From Hirsutella rhossiliensis (lineage: Eukaryota; Ascomycota; Sordariomycetes; Hypocreales; Ophiocordycipitaceae), in assembly GCF_020360975.1 (NCBI RefSeq), contig NW_025408675.1:868001-932000 (forward strand): DNA of 64,000 nt, written 5' to 3'. This document shows, piece after piece, positions 11,493-23,947 of the stretch (its first letter is position 1; every line of letters begins with the position of its first letter). The notes beneath the pieces were generated by a model, which made no database searches, had not been told where the DNA came from, and saw only the letters and a list, made by a program, of their open reading frames with translations. A program made the position numbers and the translations under genes.

Positions 11493-13934
11493 TCAGCTGC
11501 GATTGTTGCGGCTGCCCTCCTCCTGCTGCCCGAGAGGTGCGTAACGCCCTTGGCCGCTACCGGTGCTGCCTGCGCGGCCGCGCGCGACTCTAGAAAGCCA
11601 CCCGCCGACGCTTCGATCTTCGCCGCCGCCTGGCTGGCTCGATGACTTGTTGTCGTCGTCGACTTCCGAGTTTGGGCCGAGGAAAAGTCCAGGGATGCCA
11701 CTCGTCGAGCCAAGGGTGCCGCGTCCAGATCCAACCGGCGATCCGCCCCTAATAAGAGAGCCGGTCTCGGCGCGGATGGACGGGGTGCCCACAACCGTGC
11801 TAGCATCGCCGAATATTGAGTCCATGTCCTCGAGACGGACTCCGCAAGTCTCAGGGTAGATGAAGTACACTGTTTGAAGCGTCAGCGGTTACTGGCCTGT
11901 CCCCTTGGACCAAATGACAATCTTACCAATAACAAAACTCAACACACAAAAGAAGGCGTGGACTAGGTAAAGCCGCCACTTGATCCACTCCTGTAAGATG
12001 GGGGTCATCTCGCCCACGAGCCAGTTGGCAGCCCAGTTCGTGGCCGTCGACAGACTGGCGCCCTTGGATCGAATGCTGAGGGGAAGGATCTCGGGCGGGT
12101 AGAGCCAGGGAATAGGTCCCCACGAGTAGCCAAAGGCCGCGTTGTAGATCATGACAAACAGGACAACCAGCCGCGGCGTCCACCTGATGTCGAGGAAGAT
12201 GAAGTAGGAGATGAGCGACAAGGATATGGCCATGGCGACGGCGCCCGAGAGCAGGATCGCCCGTCGGCCCCATCGATCCACAAGATACCAGGGCGGAATT
12301 GTAGAGAGGAAGTAGGTGATGCCGTTGAGCCCAGTCATGAGGACGGCATCGTGGCCGACCCAGCCCGCTGACTCGAAGACATAGGGAGCGTAGTATGAGA
12401 TGACGTTGATGCCGTTGAGCTGGGCCAGCCCCTGGGCAGACATGGCGATGAAGACGCGGGTCCGGTACTTGCGGAACATTTCGGCGTATGTGCGCTCGCC
12501 TTCCTGACGCTGGAGAAGCACGTTCATCTTGATTTCGCGGTACTCCTCGCGAGCCTCGGCATTGTGGATGTCGCCGCCGCCGTACAGGTTCGCAATGACG
12601 ACCATGCCCTCCTCATCGTGATCGTTGTCGAGGAGCCACCTGGGGCGCGTCAGCACGCTGGGCCACGATTCGGGCAAGAGGAAGCACAAGACCGGGCGGC
12701 TTACCTTGGGGACTCGACGATGATTAGGCTGCCCAGTCCCAGAAGAGCTCCCATGACACATTGCATCAGGAGCGGCACGCGCCAGGACGAGTCGCTCTCG
12801 ATGAAGCCGCAGCCGTAGTCGACCCAGACGGACGTGGTGTAGCCGATGATATTTCCGGAAAACTCAATGCACGCCAGCTTGCCACGGTTGTGGGGGGGCG
12901 AAATTTCCGACTGGTAGACGGGCACAATGGTGGAAAGCGCACCGACCCCAAGACCAGCCACAATGCGGCCGACCATCATCATGGGCATGGAGACGGCAAG
13001 AGTCTGCAGGGCGCCACCGACGAAGAAGATGCAGGAGCCGTAGAGGATAGTGCGGCGTCGCCCGATGATGTCACCAACGCGACCAACGACCAAGGAAGAG
13101 ATGAAGGCACCAATCTCGAGGATAGCGACCATGGTCCCTACCTGGGCCTTGGATGGGTGATTGAAGTAGTCGATGAAATAGGGGCCGCTGGACAGGTGCA
13201 TGTCAGTTCAAAGCTGTCTCTACCCGGATGGTGGCCGGGGACGGGAGAAGCGTACGTGATGATGCCCGACATGACGCCCTGATCATAGCCGAAAAGAAAA
13301 ACGCCGAGGGAAACAAAGATGCTGGTAAAGTAGCTGGCGAGAAAGCCAGGTCAGCACGCCGTTGGCCAATAGCCCGGGGACGAGTCCGAGGGGGCGGTGC
13401 GTACAGAAGGGCCTTGCCCGTCAGGCCATGGATGGAGCCCGAGCGTCCAGACATGATGGCGCCGATGCAACGTTCGGCGCGCGACGGCCGGGGACGGGAG
13501 ACGACGGGGACGTCGATGGCCTCCTTGTCGATAATATGGGATCGCGAAGGAGAGTGGTGATGACGATGCGGCGAGGGGTCGCGGATGCGGACCTTTCTGG
13601 AGTGCCTCGACGAGCGCTTCTGGACGCCCGTGAGGAGCTCTCCCTCAAGCTCGTCGGGCAGCTGGAGGCGGACGGGATCGTGTTCGTCGGCGAGTTGGTC
13701 GCCAATATCGCCCGTGTCGGTCCAGGATGATTCGGAGCTCGACGACAGGCGAGGGGGGCCGGCGTCGTTTTCCGGGGAGGCGAGAAGCGAAGCCGACTGG
13801 GACGAGTCTTGGGGGTTGGCGGGGCGCGTCGGGAGGGTGCGCAAGGGGATGTTGGAGGGGAGACGGGACTGGCTTGTCGAAGAAATGCTGGGCGGTCTTG
13901 GGGCTGATAAGCAGCAGCGCCCACCTGCTTTCAA
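11493..13934 (-). CDS. MFS sugar transporter, 5' end unresolved
   Basis: Plasma-membrane hexose/polyol porter of the major facilitator superfamily, twelve membrane segments expected. Exons read (from about 13934)-13405, 13333-13256, 13187-12705, 12639-11927 and 11869-11493. All junctions keep frame (introns 55-71 bp). Family signatures are clear: FLFGYDQGVMSGIITGPYF in helix 1, GRVGDIIGRRRTILYG in loop 2-3, ESPRWLL, QLNGINVISYYAP, DRWGRRAILLSG and PETCG after helix 12. The soluble C-terminus is Ser/Gly-rich. The N-terminal cytosolic tail (SSWTDTGDIGDQLADEHDP onward) looks genuine, but its frame has no ATG before 13454, and a stop lies upstream at about 14042. A further 5' exon or a sequence error must therefore exist, and 13934 is only an open-frame limit. 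From there the spliced product would be about 726 residues. The substrate cannot be told from sequence alone. Confidence 0.88.
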
Positions 13935-16900
13935 TGGAAGGAGACGCGGGAGGCGAGGGGAGGAAGAAGGGGGAGGAGGGAGAGGGCCGGGGGAGCGGAT
14001 GCGAGACAGGCGGAGAGTAGGAGGAAAGCAACGAGGTTTGGCGAGTCAAGAAGTACCTGGGGTCGGGTGACGGAGTTCCCGCCAGTCAGCCAAAGTCATC
14101 CATCAATCAGCAGCGAAAGGGCCGGGTAGCGAGCGGCGGCGTGCGAGACTGCGAGTACTGGCCGTAGTGAGAATGTACATACGGTAGGAGAGGCGCTACG
14201 CGGCCAAGATCAATGGCCACTGCAGCCAAGTGGGTTGCGGACGGGGCCGGGACGGGAGAGACAGAAAAGTCGTCGTGCCAATTGGATTTGTCGCGTGTGA
14301 CCACCTGGAGGGGGCTCAGGTACATGGAGCGTCACCTGTACCGTCTGTCGCCACGAGGAGAGACGGACGACGGGCAGCGACAAGATCAATATGGAGTGAG
14401 GGCTTTCGCTGTGGTCGCAAAAGTGCGGGCTCTTGGTCGTCGTATCTGGGAAGGCGGTGGTTGCAGTGCTGGCCGGGTTGGTGGTGGCGACTTTGCGACC
14501 CGGATTGCAGGGACAGGAGGACCCTTCTCGTCGACGACGACGACGACGTGGAAGCGAGGTGCGGAGTGGGCGACGGACGGACGAGGCTCTGGGGCGGAAA
14601 ATGAAAGGCGAGAGGGAAGACGGTGAGGGAAGACGGTGAGGGAAGACGGCGAGGTTGAGAGGACGAGGAAGCAACAGGAGATGAGAGGCGAGTCTTTCCG
14701 CTTGCCCAGTGCATCCGCCGCGGCCTGGGCCAAGCGGATTCAGCCCAGCCGTCTTCAGCCCCCCATGCAGAAAACGAACAAATGCTTCTCTCTTGTGCGC
14801 CCCTTTCTCTTTCTGGGCCCCTGCCGTTGCCCTCTCCTTTTTTCTTCTTCACATTGTCACGTCGAAATAGGGATTTGCGCCGTCCTGTTGCCCCTAATCG
14901 CCATGCATGCTCCCGGGATTGCAGGCGTCCTTTTCGTTGCCCGTCGTATTCGTGTCCGTCAAGAATTGGCTTTGGAAGCCCTCCACTCGCAAGTCCGAAC
15001 TCGGCGACTGCAAAACCCAAGACACGGCGTCTACCGTCAACGGAGCACAAGACAATTCCTCCATGTACGGCAGCTGGCTGCGGCCGCCTGGTACATTGGA
15101 TGCCATGCCACCGGGATACCTGCAGATCCCCAGCGAGAGCGCAGTCCTAAGAGCCTTTGATGCCCCCTCGCAGGAGCTAATTCCTGGGAAGCGGGAACCA
15201 ACAAGCTCATCAAAGTTGCTTTTGCTCCATCGTTCCTCGTGCCGATCCGCTGCGTCGCCGACAGCCAAAGCCCTGCCTGGCCCGAGGACCCCAGATCGGC
15301 CCACGAGAGCGCCTGCAATCTGCTTCGCGACGCCGGCGCATCGGAAAGCGCCCTGTCACGCGTCAGCCGTCTCGGGCGTCTCACGTGTCAAGGCATCGAC
15401 GTCAGTCCCCTCTTGGTTGCCTGACGCGCGTGAGGCGCAAGCGGTGCCCTCGAGCCTACACGAAAAAGGTGGCTGCCAACAACGTCAGCAGGTTGGCTCT
15501 AGTCGACCTTTTGAATCGTGCTGGACACTGATATAGCCATCGAGTTTTCTAGCATCGAGGGGAAACAAAGGCCTCGAGCATTGTCCCAGTCATTGGCAGA
15601 TGAGAGACATGGCTCTGTCTCGGAAAGGGGTGTCAATACTGTACTGTACAGCACAGTAAAAGGCATCTCGTCATTTGACTGGCTTCTCACTCACTGTCAG
15701 TCTCCAACAGCGCAGGGGGGGTCACACGACAGCACATGTGCGTCGTGTTTACACCAGAGCACTGGAGCATGACTGCAGTCTGGGCGTCAAGACCACTTGC
15801 TATTGATGACCTACACCCTGGCGGTGCTTCTGGGTATACCCACGAGCTAGCAACTTAACCATCTTGGGAGTAAGTCAGAAAGGCCGCCAAGCTCATTGAC
15901 CCTGGTTGCTGCAGGTATGATTTTCCCGCCCCCAATGCCACCGACGAGACAGTGCATGGGCTCTCGGCTAGGATCGGAACGGTCCATCACCGGGCTGGCC
16001 GGTGCCGGGGCCGTTGGAGTCCGAGAATTCGGACTCCAGTGGGGACCCCGTTGCCGTCCGCTGGACGGTTGGGTTGCCCTGTCCTTCCTCTCATCTCACC
16101 TCGTCGTCTCCTCAGCCCATTCCGTGGGTTGCTTTCCGGCCTGCGATGCGACGGTAGAGCTGATCTGGATCCTTTCTCGAACCCTCCCTCTGCGACGTCG
16201 CATCGCCAGCGTCACGGCAACCCGTGCAGCCTACCCTGGACTCGCCCATTGTCGAACATCAACCTCTCTCAACGCCTTCCATCGACTTTCGACAAAACCC
16301 AACGAGTTGCACTTGAAAGTATCGCATTGTGACAGTTTCCCGGTTCGTGTCCACGGACGTATCTCGACAACCTGTTGCCAAGCGCTCATTGCCCATCTTC
16401 TTGATGCCTTGGCCCTTGCTGGCTAATAGCGATTCAGTATTCAAAGCTCTTTCGCCACCCGACGTCACGCAACGGGGAGACTTCATTTATTCCCGTGCAC
16501 TCATCGTCTACACCAGCGCAGTGCCGCAAGTTGAGCCTAGGGGTTTGTGAGAACGCGCCCTTTGTCAGCGGTGCCACGGCCGCCCCAGGCACTCTTCCTC
16601 GACCCTTTCCTCGTCTGCCTACCCGGCACCACATGGCTTGAGTACTACGCCTCTTTCCATGTCCATCACCAGGTGGCTGGCTCACCTGCAGCATGGCATA
16701 GTGCATTGCACGTGGAAAAGCGGTGTCTTCTCGAGTGTGTATACTTCAGTGACAAATGAAGAGCCCGCCAGGGCCTCAGATACTGTAAGCTATCCGTTCA
16801 AAGACGGGGCTGTCGGCTCAATGCTGTCTGTGTACTAGCATGGACCCCTATCGAATGCTCATACTAAGCTCACCATGCCTGGCTTTGTGCCTCGAGAAAC

Positions 16901-19900
16901 TCGACACTGTCTACAGGAACTGCCAAAGTGCTGGGAGTTTTCACATCGAGCCATGCCCATGCCCCTTCGCGCCGACACGGTCGGGACACGGAAGCCTTTC
17001 AGCTATCTCACCATATTCTGGAAGCCCCCAATGAACGCCCCGGTGATGCGGTGAGAGCAATCAGTCTCATTCACGTTCACGTCGTGGCTCGAGCTGGTGG
17101 ATCTGATCGGGGTTCGAGGACCCGTACTTGGGAAGCTGACAAGTCCGTCATGGAATCGTCGAAGGAGTCGCTCTCAGCAACCAGCCCATGAATGCCGACC
17201 AAGTAGCGAGGGGCAGCCATACTTCATCACCACAAGCTGTTATTGTCCGGTTATCACGGACAGCGTCGAATGCATCATCCCAGCGCGCTCTTTTACCCCG
17301 GCGTTGACCATCAGTCGGCTGGACCGTCTATTGCTTGAAAGCGCCAGGTCCAAAAAACTGCAGAATCCCGGTGTCCGTTCTGCCAGACCGAGCATGAATT
17401 GCTACACACCTTCGGGGTCGACAAGTTTTCACGGGATAGAAGCAGGAACCCCCCTCCCCCCGTACGGCAGACGCTGCATCCACGACCGGAGCATGTTCAT
17501 GCACGCACACTTTGACCACGATGGGCTCGAGACAAAGCCCAAGGCATCGGACCCTGACCGCGGTTCGTGCCATCAAGCTTGGAGCAGCCGAGCGGACGTC
17601 TGTCTGCCCTTTCTTTGTTCGGCCCCGCCCGGGGAATGCGCCGGAGTGGACAAGGCCAGGCAGACCGCCCGAGGCTGACGAGAGAAAGAGAGGCAGAGGG
17701 CACTGTTGGTCGGGAGATGCAAGCCCAGGCCCGCCCGGATCAGCGCTTCATCCCTCCCTGCAGCATACCCAAGTTGCATTTCCCGAGCCGACGTTTGTCT
17801 TTTAACTGGAGAGGAGGAACCCCCGTCTCCCCTGTGTTCCTTTCTTGGGCCTGGTTGCTTGTGCCGTTGGTCCTCGCCCGGGCTCAGGGATGCTGCTATC
17901 CGTACTGTAGGCATGGGCGTATGCGCGCGGCCACGTGGGCAGGAGCCCTGAACCACTCGTTGACAATGTTTAGCAACGGCAGAACCGCAACCAATCGAGT
18001 GAGGTTGCCGTGGTTTCCTTTTTCCCGTTTCGCCAAGGCTGGCAGCGAGCCGTTGCTTGCTGTGATTGGCTGCTGATGGACATCAAGCTCGGGGCGCCGG
18101 GAGCGGAGCGGCGGCCGGAGCGGCGAATGGCATCGGCGGGGAGGGCCTGGGCTGGCATGAGGCCCGCCGTTGCTCCCGCCGTTGCTCCCTTGAGGGGTGT
18201 ATGACGTTGAGCTTGGTTGGTTCTGAGCACGGTGAGTTTTGGCTTTAGAGATCAGAGACAAAGAGAGGCTGATGGATGAGTGAGGTCACGCATGACATGA
18301 AGGTGCGCAAAGCCATTCATGCACGTACTTGTACGGACTGAAGCCTTTACCATGGCTAGAGGGCAGGCGGTTGATACAAGCAGACTTGCAAAGTGCGGGG
18401 GGAGTCGGGAGGTTGTCGTGCAATCTCAGTTGCATGCCGCTGCTTGGGATCCTTGTGGTGCTTTCGTATGTAAGTGAAATTACATGAAAAATACAGCGCA
18501 AGGAGCTTTACACACACACACTTACTCAGGCGCGCGCGTACCCACAACCATCAGGGAAGCACTCGCTCGTCTCTCGATGAGCCGGCTGCCCAAGCCTCCG
18601 CCAGACAGCGGTGGCAAGAAAGTCGACGGGATGACGATGGTGGAGGCAGAAGGGGAGGCAGAAGGAGAGCCACGTCATTGCCGCCAGGCACGCGTGGGCT
18701 CGCGAGCGGTCGCTGATGAAACCACATTCCAGCGCTCGGCCCTGTTAGTGTGCAACGTGGAAGGACAGATGGAAGCTGGGGGCCGAGGGCGATACTGGGT
18801 CGTGCACGTTCTGGGCCCGGCTCAGAGACGCTTTGTTCTGTATGTACAGTACATGCATGGCTTGTACTGTAAGTGAGCATGCGCGGGATGTTGACGTGCC
18901 TGAACCATGTTCTTTCAGCACAAGGTTTTTCATCTTTATTCTTCGATCGATGAAGATGCAGTGGCTGCGATGTAGACGTACCGTTGCTGTACTGCCACTG
19001 CTTGCTGCATGCACCGTCCTGAGGTACCGTAGACGAGGTACCCTCTTTACCTCTCCAGCCATGACGCTCGCCGTTACCGTTGAAAGCTTGCAAATGCTAC
19101 TTATTCATCAATGATATTAACCTTTCCCCCTGATGAGGTAATCGGGCAAGCAGAGACGACGGCCTGTCTCATCATTTGGACCAATGGCGTTGCCCATGGC
19201 AGCTACGAACACCCAGTATACAAAACAACGGGCGTTGCATTGCTGGCCGCCAAGGTACTCATTACAGCGCCCTCCCGGTCCCAGTCTGGCTGGAGGGAAC
19301 CTGCGCCTGGCTCCAGGGTACGTACCTGGACTTTTGCCTGCACAAGGCACCAACCAGCCTGCTAGCAGCCTGCCACCCTGCTTTACAGCAGCCCCGTGGC
19401 TGGTTGGCTGCCTACCTTAGACTACTAGTAGGTACGTCCATTACAGTACTTCTCTTCTACTCTTCCTTGCCAACCCGGAAGGTACTGTACTGTGCCATCC
19501 CTAGCCGCCGCCGCCGCTCAGCCTATTGATGCAGAAGAGAGCGACAAGTACAGAGACAAGGAACCCCATGAACGGTCGGCATGTAACATGCAATACGTGC
19601 GATATGGAGCAGGGATGTGGCCCGCAACCCGCAACCTCCCCCAGCTGGGACTTCCCTTCCAGTGCTGTGTACAGTCCCACTTGTATCCCTGAGGTAACCT
19701 GGGCCCTTGTCCATCACCACTCGTCCGTCCCCCCTTCCTTCGCCCAGCCCCCCCACCCCAATCAAAGGGAAAAAGGAAGGAGAGAGGGAGACAGCGCGCT
19801 TGCATCTTTTTTGTCCTGTCCTACCTACTCATGCTACTTAGTTAGACAAGGCCTGCCTAAACAAGTCACAGGCGCCCGTCTCAATCTCATTTCGCCTCAT

Positions 19901-20327
19901 CCCTCGTCTTCCCGCTTACACTCACACACAAACCATCTCTCTCTCTCACACGCGCGAGCGCCCGACCGACCCTACGACGGCTGCTTCTCCTCCTTGGATC
20001 CCTCCCCGTCTTCCGGGCGACATCCACTGCTCTCGCTCGTCTCGGCTTCAAGCGCACCCGGCCGAGGCCACACGGCCTCCAACTCAGCCGCCCTCTGTCG
20101 TCACCAGCCTCGCACGCCCGTCCCGTCGACGCTCTCGAATACGAGCCCGAGCCCAACGAGCCCATCCGCACTCGTCGTCACCCCCGTCGCTCGAATCGCA
20201 TTCTCCCCCGAGCGCCGCCGCCACCTATATCGAGTCTCGGCGTCTTCGCCTGGTTCCCTCGCTGTGATTGCGCACCTCCCTCGGAGCAGCCGTTGCCCGG
20301 GCAGCAGCAACGGTGCCCGCAGTCACA
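13935..20327. other. 6.4-kb region without a recognised gene
   Basis: The left end (13935 to about 14350) probably contains the missing 5' exon and promoter of the sugar transporter. The rest has only short, unpatterned frames. Visible elements are a GAC tract near 14534-14550, a 10-bp-stem hairpin at 16015-16038, and GTACTGTAC-type motifs near 15640, 18840 and 19480. From about 19880 the plus strand is CT-rich with CA and TC repeats, as in a long fungal 5' leader, and runs into CHS7. Confidence 0.55.
16015..16038. repeat. Perfect 10-bp inverted repeat
   Basis: TGGAGTCCGA and its reverse complement TCGGACTCCA are separated by GAAT. It stands alone in gene-free DNA, with no T tract that would suggest a terminator. 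Confidence 0.8.
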
Positions 20328-21503
20328 ATGGGCTCGACCGACTTTGGCAAGTTCAATGTACGCCACCATCAAGCCGAAATCGCTCCCCGACTCATGGCTG
20401 ACACGCATCTTCCGTCAGGACTTTTGCAAAGATTCCACCTTACCCGTCTGCAATGTACGTTTACCCCGAGCGCTCGACACGGCGACACACGACCGCTCGA
20501 GCCCTCAAGTCGCAACAAGCCCTAGGCCGTGCGCTGCGGATTGTGCTGACTCGATTCCCTGCAGCTTTTGTCGCCAGATCACGATCAAGATGGACCCTGG
20601 CGAGGCTGTCAACTGACGGGCATTTCGCTGAGCAATGGCCGCCACCTGGGCAACCTCGGCTCTATTCTGCTGTGCGGCGTCGCAATTGCCGTCGCCGCCT
20701 TGTTGTTGTTAAAATCAGACAAAAAGCGGGCAGCGGTAGGCCGACGGTACGTTGGCATCGCACCCGTCAACGAGAACGCGACTGACGCATATGCGAACCA
20801 GGGAAATGCAATTGTTCCTCGTCGGCTACATCATCGTGAGCATATGCGAAATCTTTTCCGTCGGCGTCTTTCCGCTTGACGGCAGTGTCAGAATCGTACG
20901 CAGGCCCCTCTCTGTTTGTCGTCCCCTGCTTGCTGACCCGGACATGCGTCTACACAGGCCTTCTCTGCCATTCACCTTGGCATGATCATCGCCACCACTT
21001 GGATCTTGATGCTCAACGCTGTCGTAGGCTACCAGCTGATCGACGACGGCACGCCCATGTCCGTGAGCCTAATGATCGCCTCGGCGGCAGCCTTACTCAT
21101 CGGCACTGGATACATTGCCCTCGACACGGGCTATAGCTGGACCGGCTACTGGGATAGCAGCTACAATCTCCCGAACCGACATGTTTCCCTTTACGTCCTG
21201 TACCAGCTGGCGCCGCTCATCTTCCTCGTGGCCTTTTACGTTCTCGAGACCATCCTCGTGCTGCGGGTGCTCGGGGAGGTCCGGCCCATGTTGTTTCTGA
21301 CTGGCGCCGCTGTCGTCTTTGCCCTTGGCCAGATCTTCAACTACGCCATCAGCAGATACATCTGTGAAGGAACCAGCGGCAGGATCGATGGCGCTCTCTT
21401 CCAGACACTCTTCACCTTGGTCTCGGTAGTTCTGGTATGGACTTTTTGGTCGAGCATCACCGAGGATGACTGGCCGATGCAGACGACGAGCACGTACCCA
21501 TAA
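20328..21503 (+). CDS. CHS7: Chitin synthase export chaperone
   Basis: ER membrane chaperone needed for export of a class IV-type chitin synthase (Chs3 in yeast) and so for cell-wall chitin. Five exons: 20328-20357, 20419-20454, 20565-20746, 20802-20895 and 20958-21503, giving 295 residues. The first two coding exons are only 30 and 36 bp (MGSTDFGKFN, DFCKDSTLPVCN). They are supported by family conservation and by phase-0 joins. Seven hydrophobic segments follow, including ILLCGVAIAVAALLLL, LFLVGYIIVSICEIFSVGVF and LYVLYQLAPLIFLVAFYVL. Family landmarks are SNGRHLGNLGSILLCG, the pair ALDTGYSWTGYW and LYQLAPLIFL, and the C-terminal WSSITEDDWP. A CT-rich leader of several hundred bases precedes the ATG. 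It is upstream of and co-directional with SSL1, with 866 bp between. Confidence 0.97.
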
Positions 21504-22369
21504 AATATCGGCGGCGGCATGTGGACTCTCGGATTCACGGCGTTTCAGGACTGACGGAACCGTTAATACCTCTTTTCAATCATTTGCGTTGTTTCTCGCT
21601 CGCTGACGTTGAACGACTTTTTTTTTATTCTTCTATACGGCCCGACGACACGCGTGTACGTTGACGGAGAAACATGGATACCCGTGGGCGTGGCAACGAG
21701 GCATGGGCTCGCTGCGGAGCGATTTGCTTGCCCTTTGGGCGGCGAGGTGTTTGGGTACTGGCGTGGGCGCGTTTGCATACCATTTGGGCACCCCTCCTTC
21801 CCTTGGACGTTGACGAGAGAAGGTGGATGGATGAAAGTGTTTTGTTTTCTTTTGGAGGAGGCGGCTTGACGTGGGAAATAGCTACTTGGTTCTGCTTCTA
21901 GATGCCATGGCGGATGGATGGCCTTTGTTGTCCTCGAGCTGTTTGTAGGATTTAGATACGGCTTCGTAGTATACCCCGATCTAGCGGCTAATGCGTATTC
22001 GAGTCTTGCATGAAGCGAGAATGAAACTCGAGCCAAACACTTATATACATGTGCATAACCCGGACGCCCATCACGACGGCCTGATGGTGGTACGCACTCT
22101 GACTGCTGCCTCGTCATTGGCCAGTCGGTTTGGTGGAGACGGACAAGGCTGACGCCGCATCTCGCACCAACGGCGCAGCCTCGCAACCATCCACCCCTCG
22201 CCCTCGTTGCGCGCCAAGGTTAGACCCAAGACTGTCGACAAGCTCACAACCCTCTCGAGGCCTTGAATGCTCCGTCAAGTCTTGCCCGCATACCGGCCTC
22301 TTCTCGTCGGACCCTCCTGCGTGCCCGAGAACAAGGCGAGGAGGACCGCCGCCCTCGGCCGCCGCCGCC
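21504..22369. other. Intergenic region between CHS7 and SSL1
   Basis: Contains the CHS7 3' UTR and the SSL1 promoter. A run of nine T lies at about 21619. No gene or clear element was recognised. Confidence 0.6.
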
Positions 22370-23947
22370 ATGGCAGACTCGGATGGCGAGTTCATCGCCG
22401 ACGGCATGTCGGACGATGACCTCATGGACCACGTGGTGAGCGACGACAAGCACGCTCCGTCGGGGGGCGGCAACAACAGTGGCAGGGCGTCTGGAGGGCG
22501 CCCCACGCGGCGCCGCAAGGGCGAGCGCAAGGCGGCGGCAAAAGCGTGGGAGCAGTCGAAGCGGACGTGGGAGACGAACCTGCCGGACGAGGATCAGGAC
22601 GGGGTGCTCAACCTAACGGCGCTCGAGGCAGAGAAGCGGCGGCGGCTGCTGCGCGACACGACGCCTCTGCAGAGGGGCATCATCCGCCACCTGGTGCTGG
22701 TGCTCGATATGTCGTTTGCCATGGCCGACAAGGACATGCTGCCCACGCGGTATCGGCTGATGCTAGGCTACGCGGCTGCCTTTGTGAGGGAGTTTTTCGA
22801 GCAGAACCCCATCTCGCAGCTGGGCGTCCTGGGCATGAGGGACGGCGTCGCTGTTCGGATCAGTGATCTGGGCGGGAACCCGGCCGAGCATCTTGAGCGG
22901 TTGCGGGCGATCGAAGGCCAGGATCCGCAGGGGAACCCGAGCCTGCAGAATGCGCTCGAGATGTGCCGCGGCGCACTGTTGTGAGAAACCACTCCCAACC
23001 CACCCCTCCCCTTTTTCCGCTTCCAATATTTACCTTGACTGACTGACTGCTGACTGGCGAGGGGGCCGGGGCGGTAAAAACACAGCCATGCGCCGTCGCA
23101 CGGGACGCGAGAGGTTCTCATCATCTACGGGGCGCTGCTGTCGAGCGACCCGGGCGACATCCACGAGACCATCGGCCACCTGATGACTGACCGGATCCGC
23201 GTCTCCGTCGTGGGGCTGTCGGCGCACCTGGCCATCTGCGCCGACCTGTGCTCGCGCACAAACGCGGGCGACGAGTCGCAGTATAGGGTGGCCCTGGACG
23301 AGGTGCACTTCCGCGACCTCTTCCTCGCCGCCACGACGCCCCCCGTCACGCGCACCCTCGAGCAGAGCACCCCGAGCCTGCTCATGATGGGCTTTCCCTC
23401 GCGCACCCTGGCCCCCGGCGGGACGACGAGCTACTGCGCCTGCCACAGCAGGCCCTGCCGCGAGGGCTACGCCTGCTCGCGCTGCGCCACCCGCGTCTGC
23501 CGCCTGCCCGCCGAGTGTCCCGCCTGCGGCCTCACCCTCATCCTGTCCACCCACCTGGCCCGGTCATATCACCACCTCTTCCCCCTGCGCAACTGGGTCG
23601 AGGTCTCGTGGGCCGACGCCGTGCGCTCCGCCACCTGCTTCTCGTGCCAGAGCGCCTTTCCCGAGCCGCCCAAGACGAGGCAGCCGGCGGTGGCGGCGGT
23701 GACGGCGTCGTCGACGACGAAGACGGCGGCAGGAGGGGCAAAGGGCGTGAGTGAGAGCGCGCGCTACGCCTGCGAGGTGTGCGGAAACCACTTCTGCATT
23801 GACTGCGACGTCTTTGCCCACGAGGTGGTCCACAACTGCCCCGGCTGCCAGAGCAACGCCCTACCTCATGACCCGCCGCCGGGCGGGGCCGAGCTCAACG
23901 GCAACAGCAACGGCCACGCCAACGGGGCCATGGAGCTGGACGCATGA
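22370..23947 (+). CDS. SSL1: TFIIH core subunit SSL1 (p44 family)
   Basis: Subunit of general transcription factor TFIIH that stimulates the XPD/Rad3 helicase in transcription start and nucleotide excision repair. Exons 22370-22980 and 23086-23947 with a 105-bp phase-2 intron give 490 residues (yeast Ssl1 is 461). After an acidic, Gly/Arg-rich start, a vWA-like Ssl1 domain runs from about 95 to 285: IIRHLVLVLDMSFAMADKDM, then SQLGVLGMRDGVAVRISDL and, across the junction, REVLIIYGALLSSDPGDI. Cys-rich zinc-binding regions follow: CACHSRPCREGYACSRC with CPACG at about 321-350, and a C-terminal RING-like C4 element (CEVCGNHFCIDCD, then HNCPGC) at about 433-466. A low-complexity Ala/Thr/Lys insert separates them. 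The ATG at 22370 is the first in the frame that gives the expected acidic start. Confidence 0.97.

Noticed and set aside
14907..15536. 209-codon plus-strand frame in the gene-free region
   Set aside because: No recognisable family, no hydrophobic or repeat pattern and no support from neighbouring frames.
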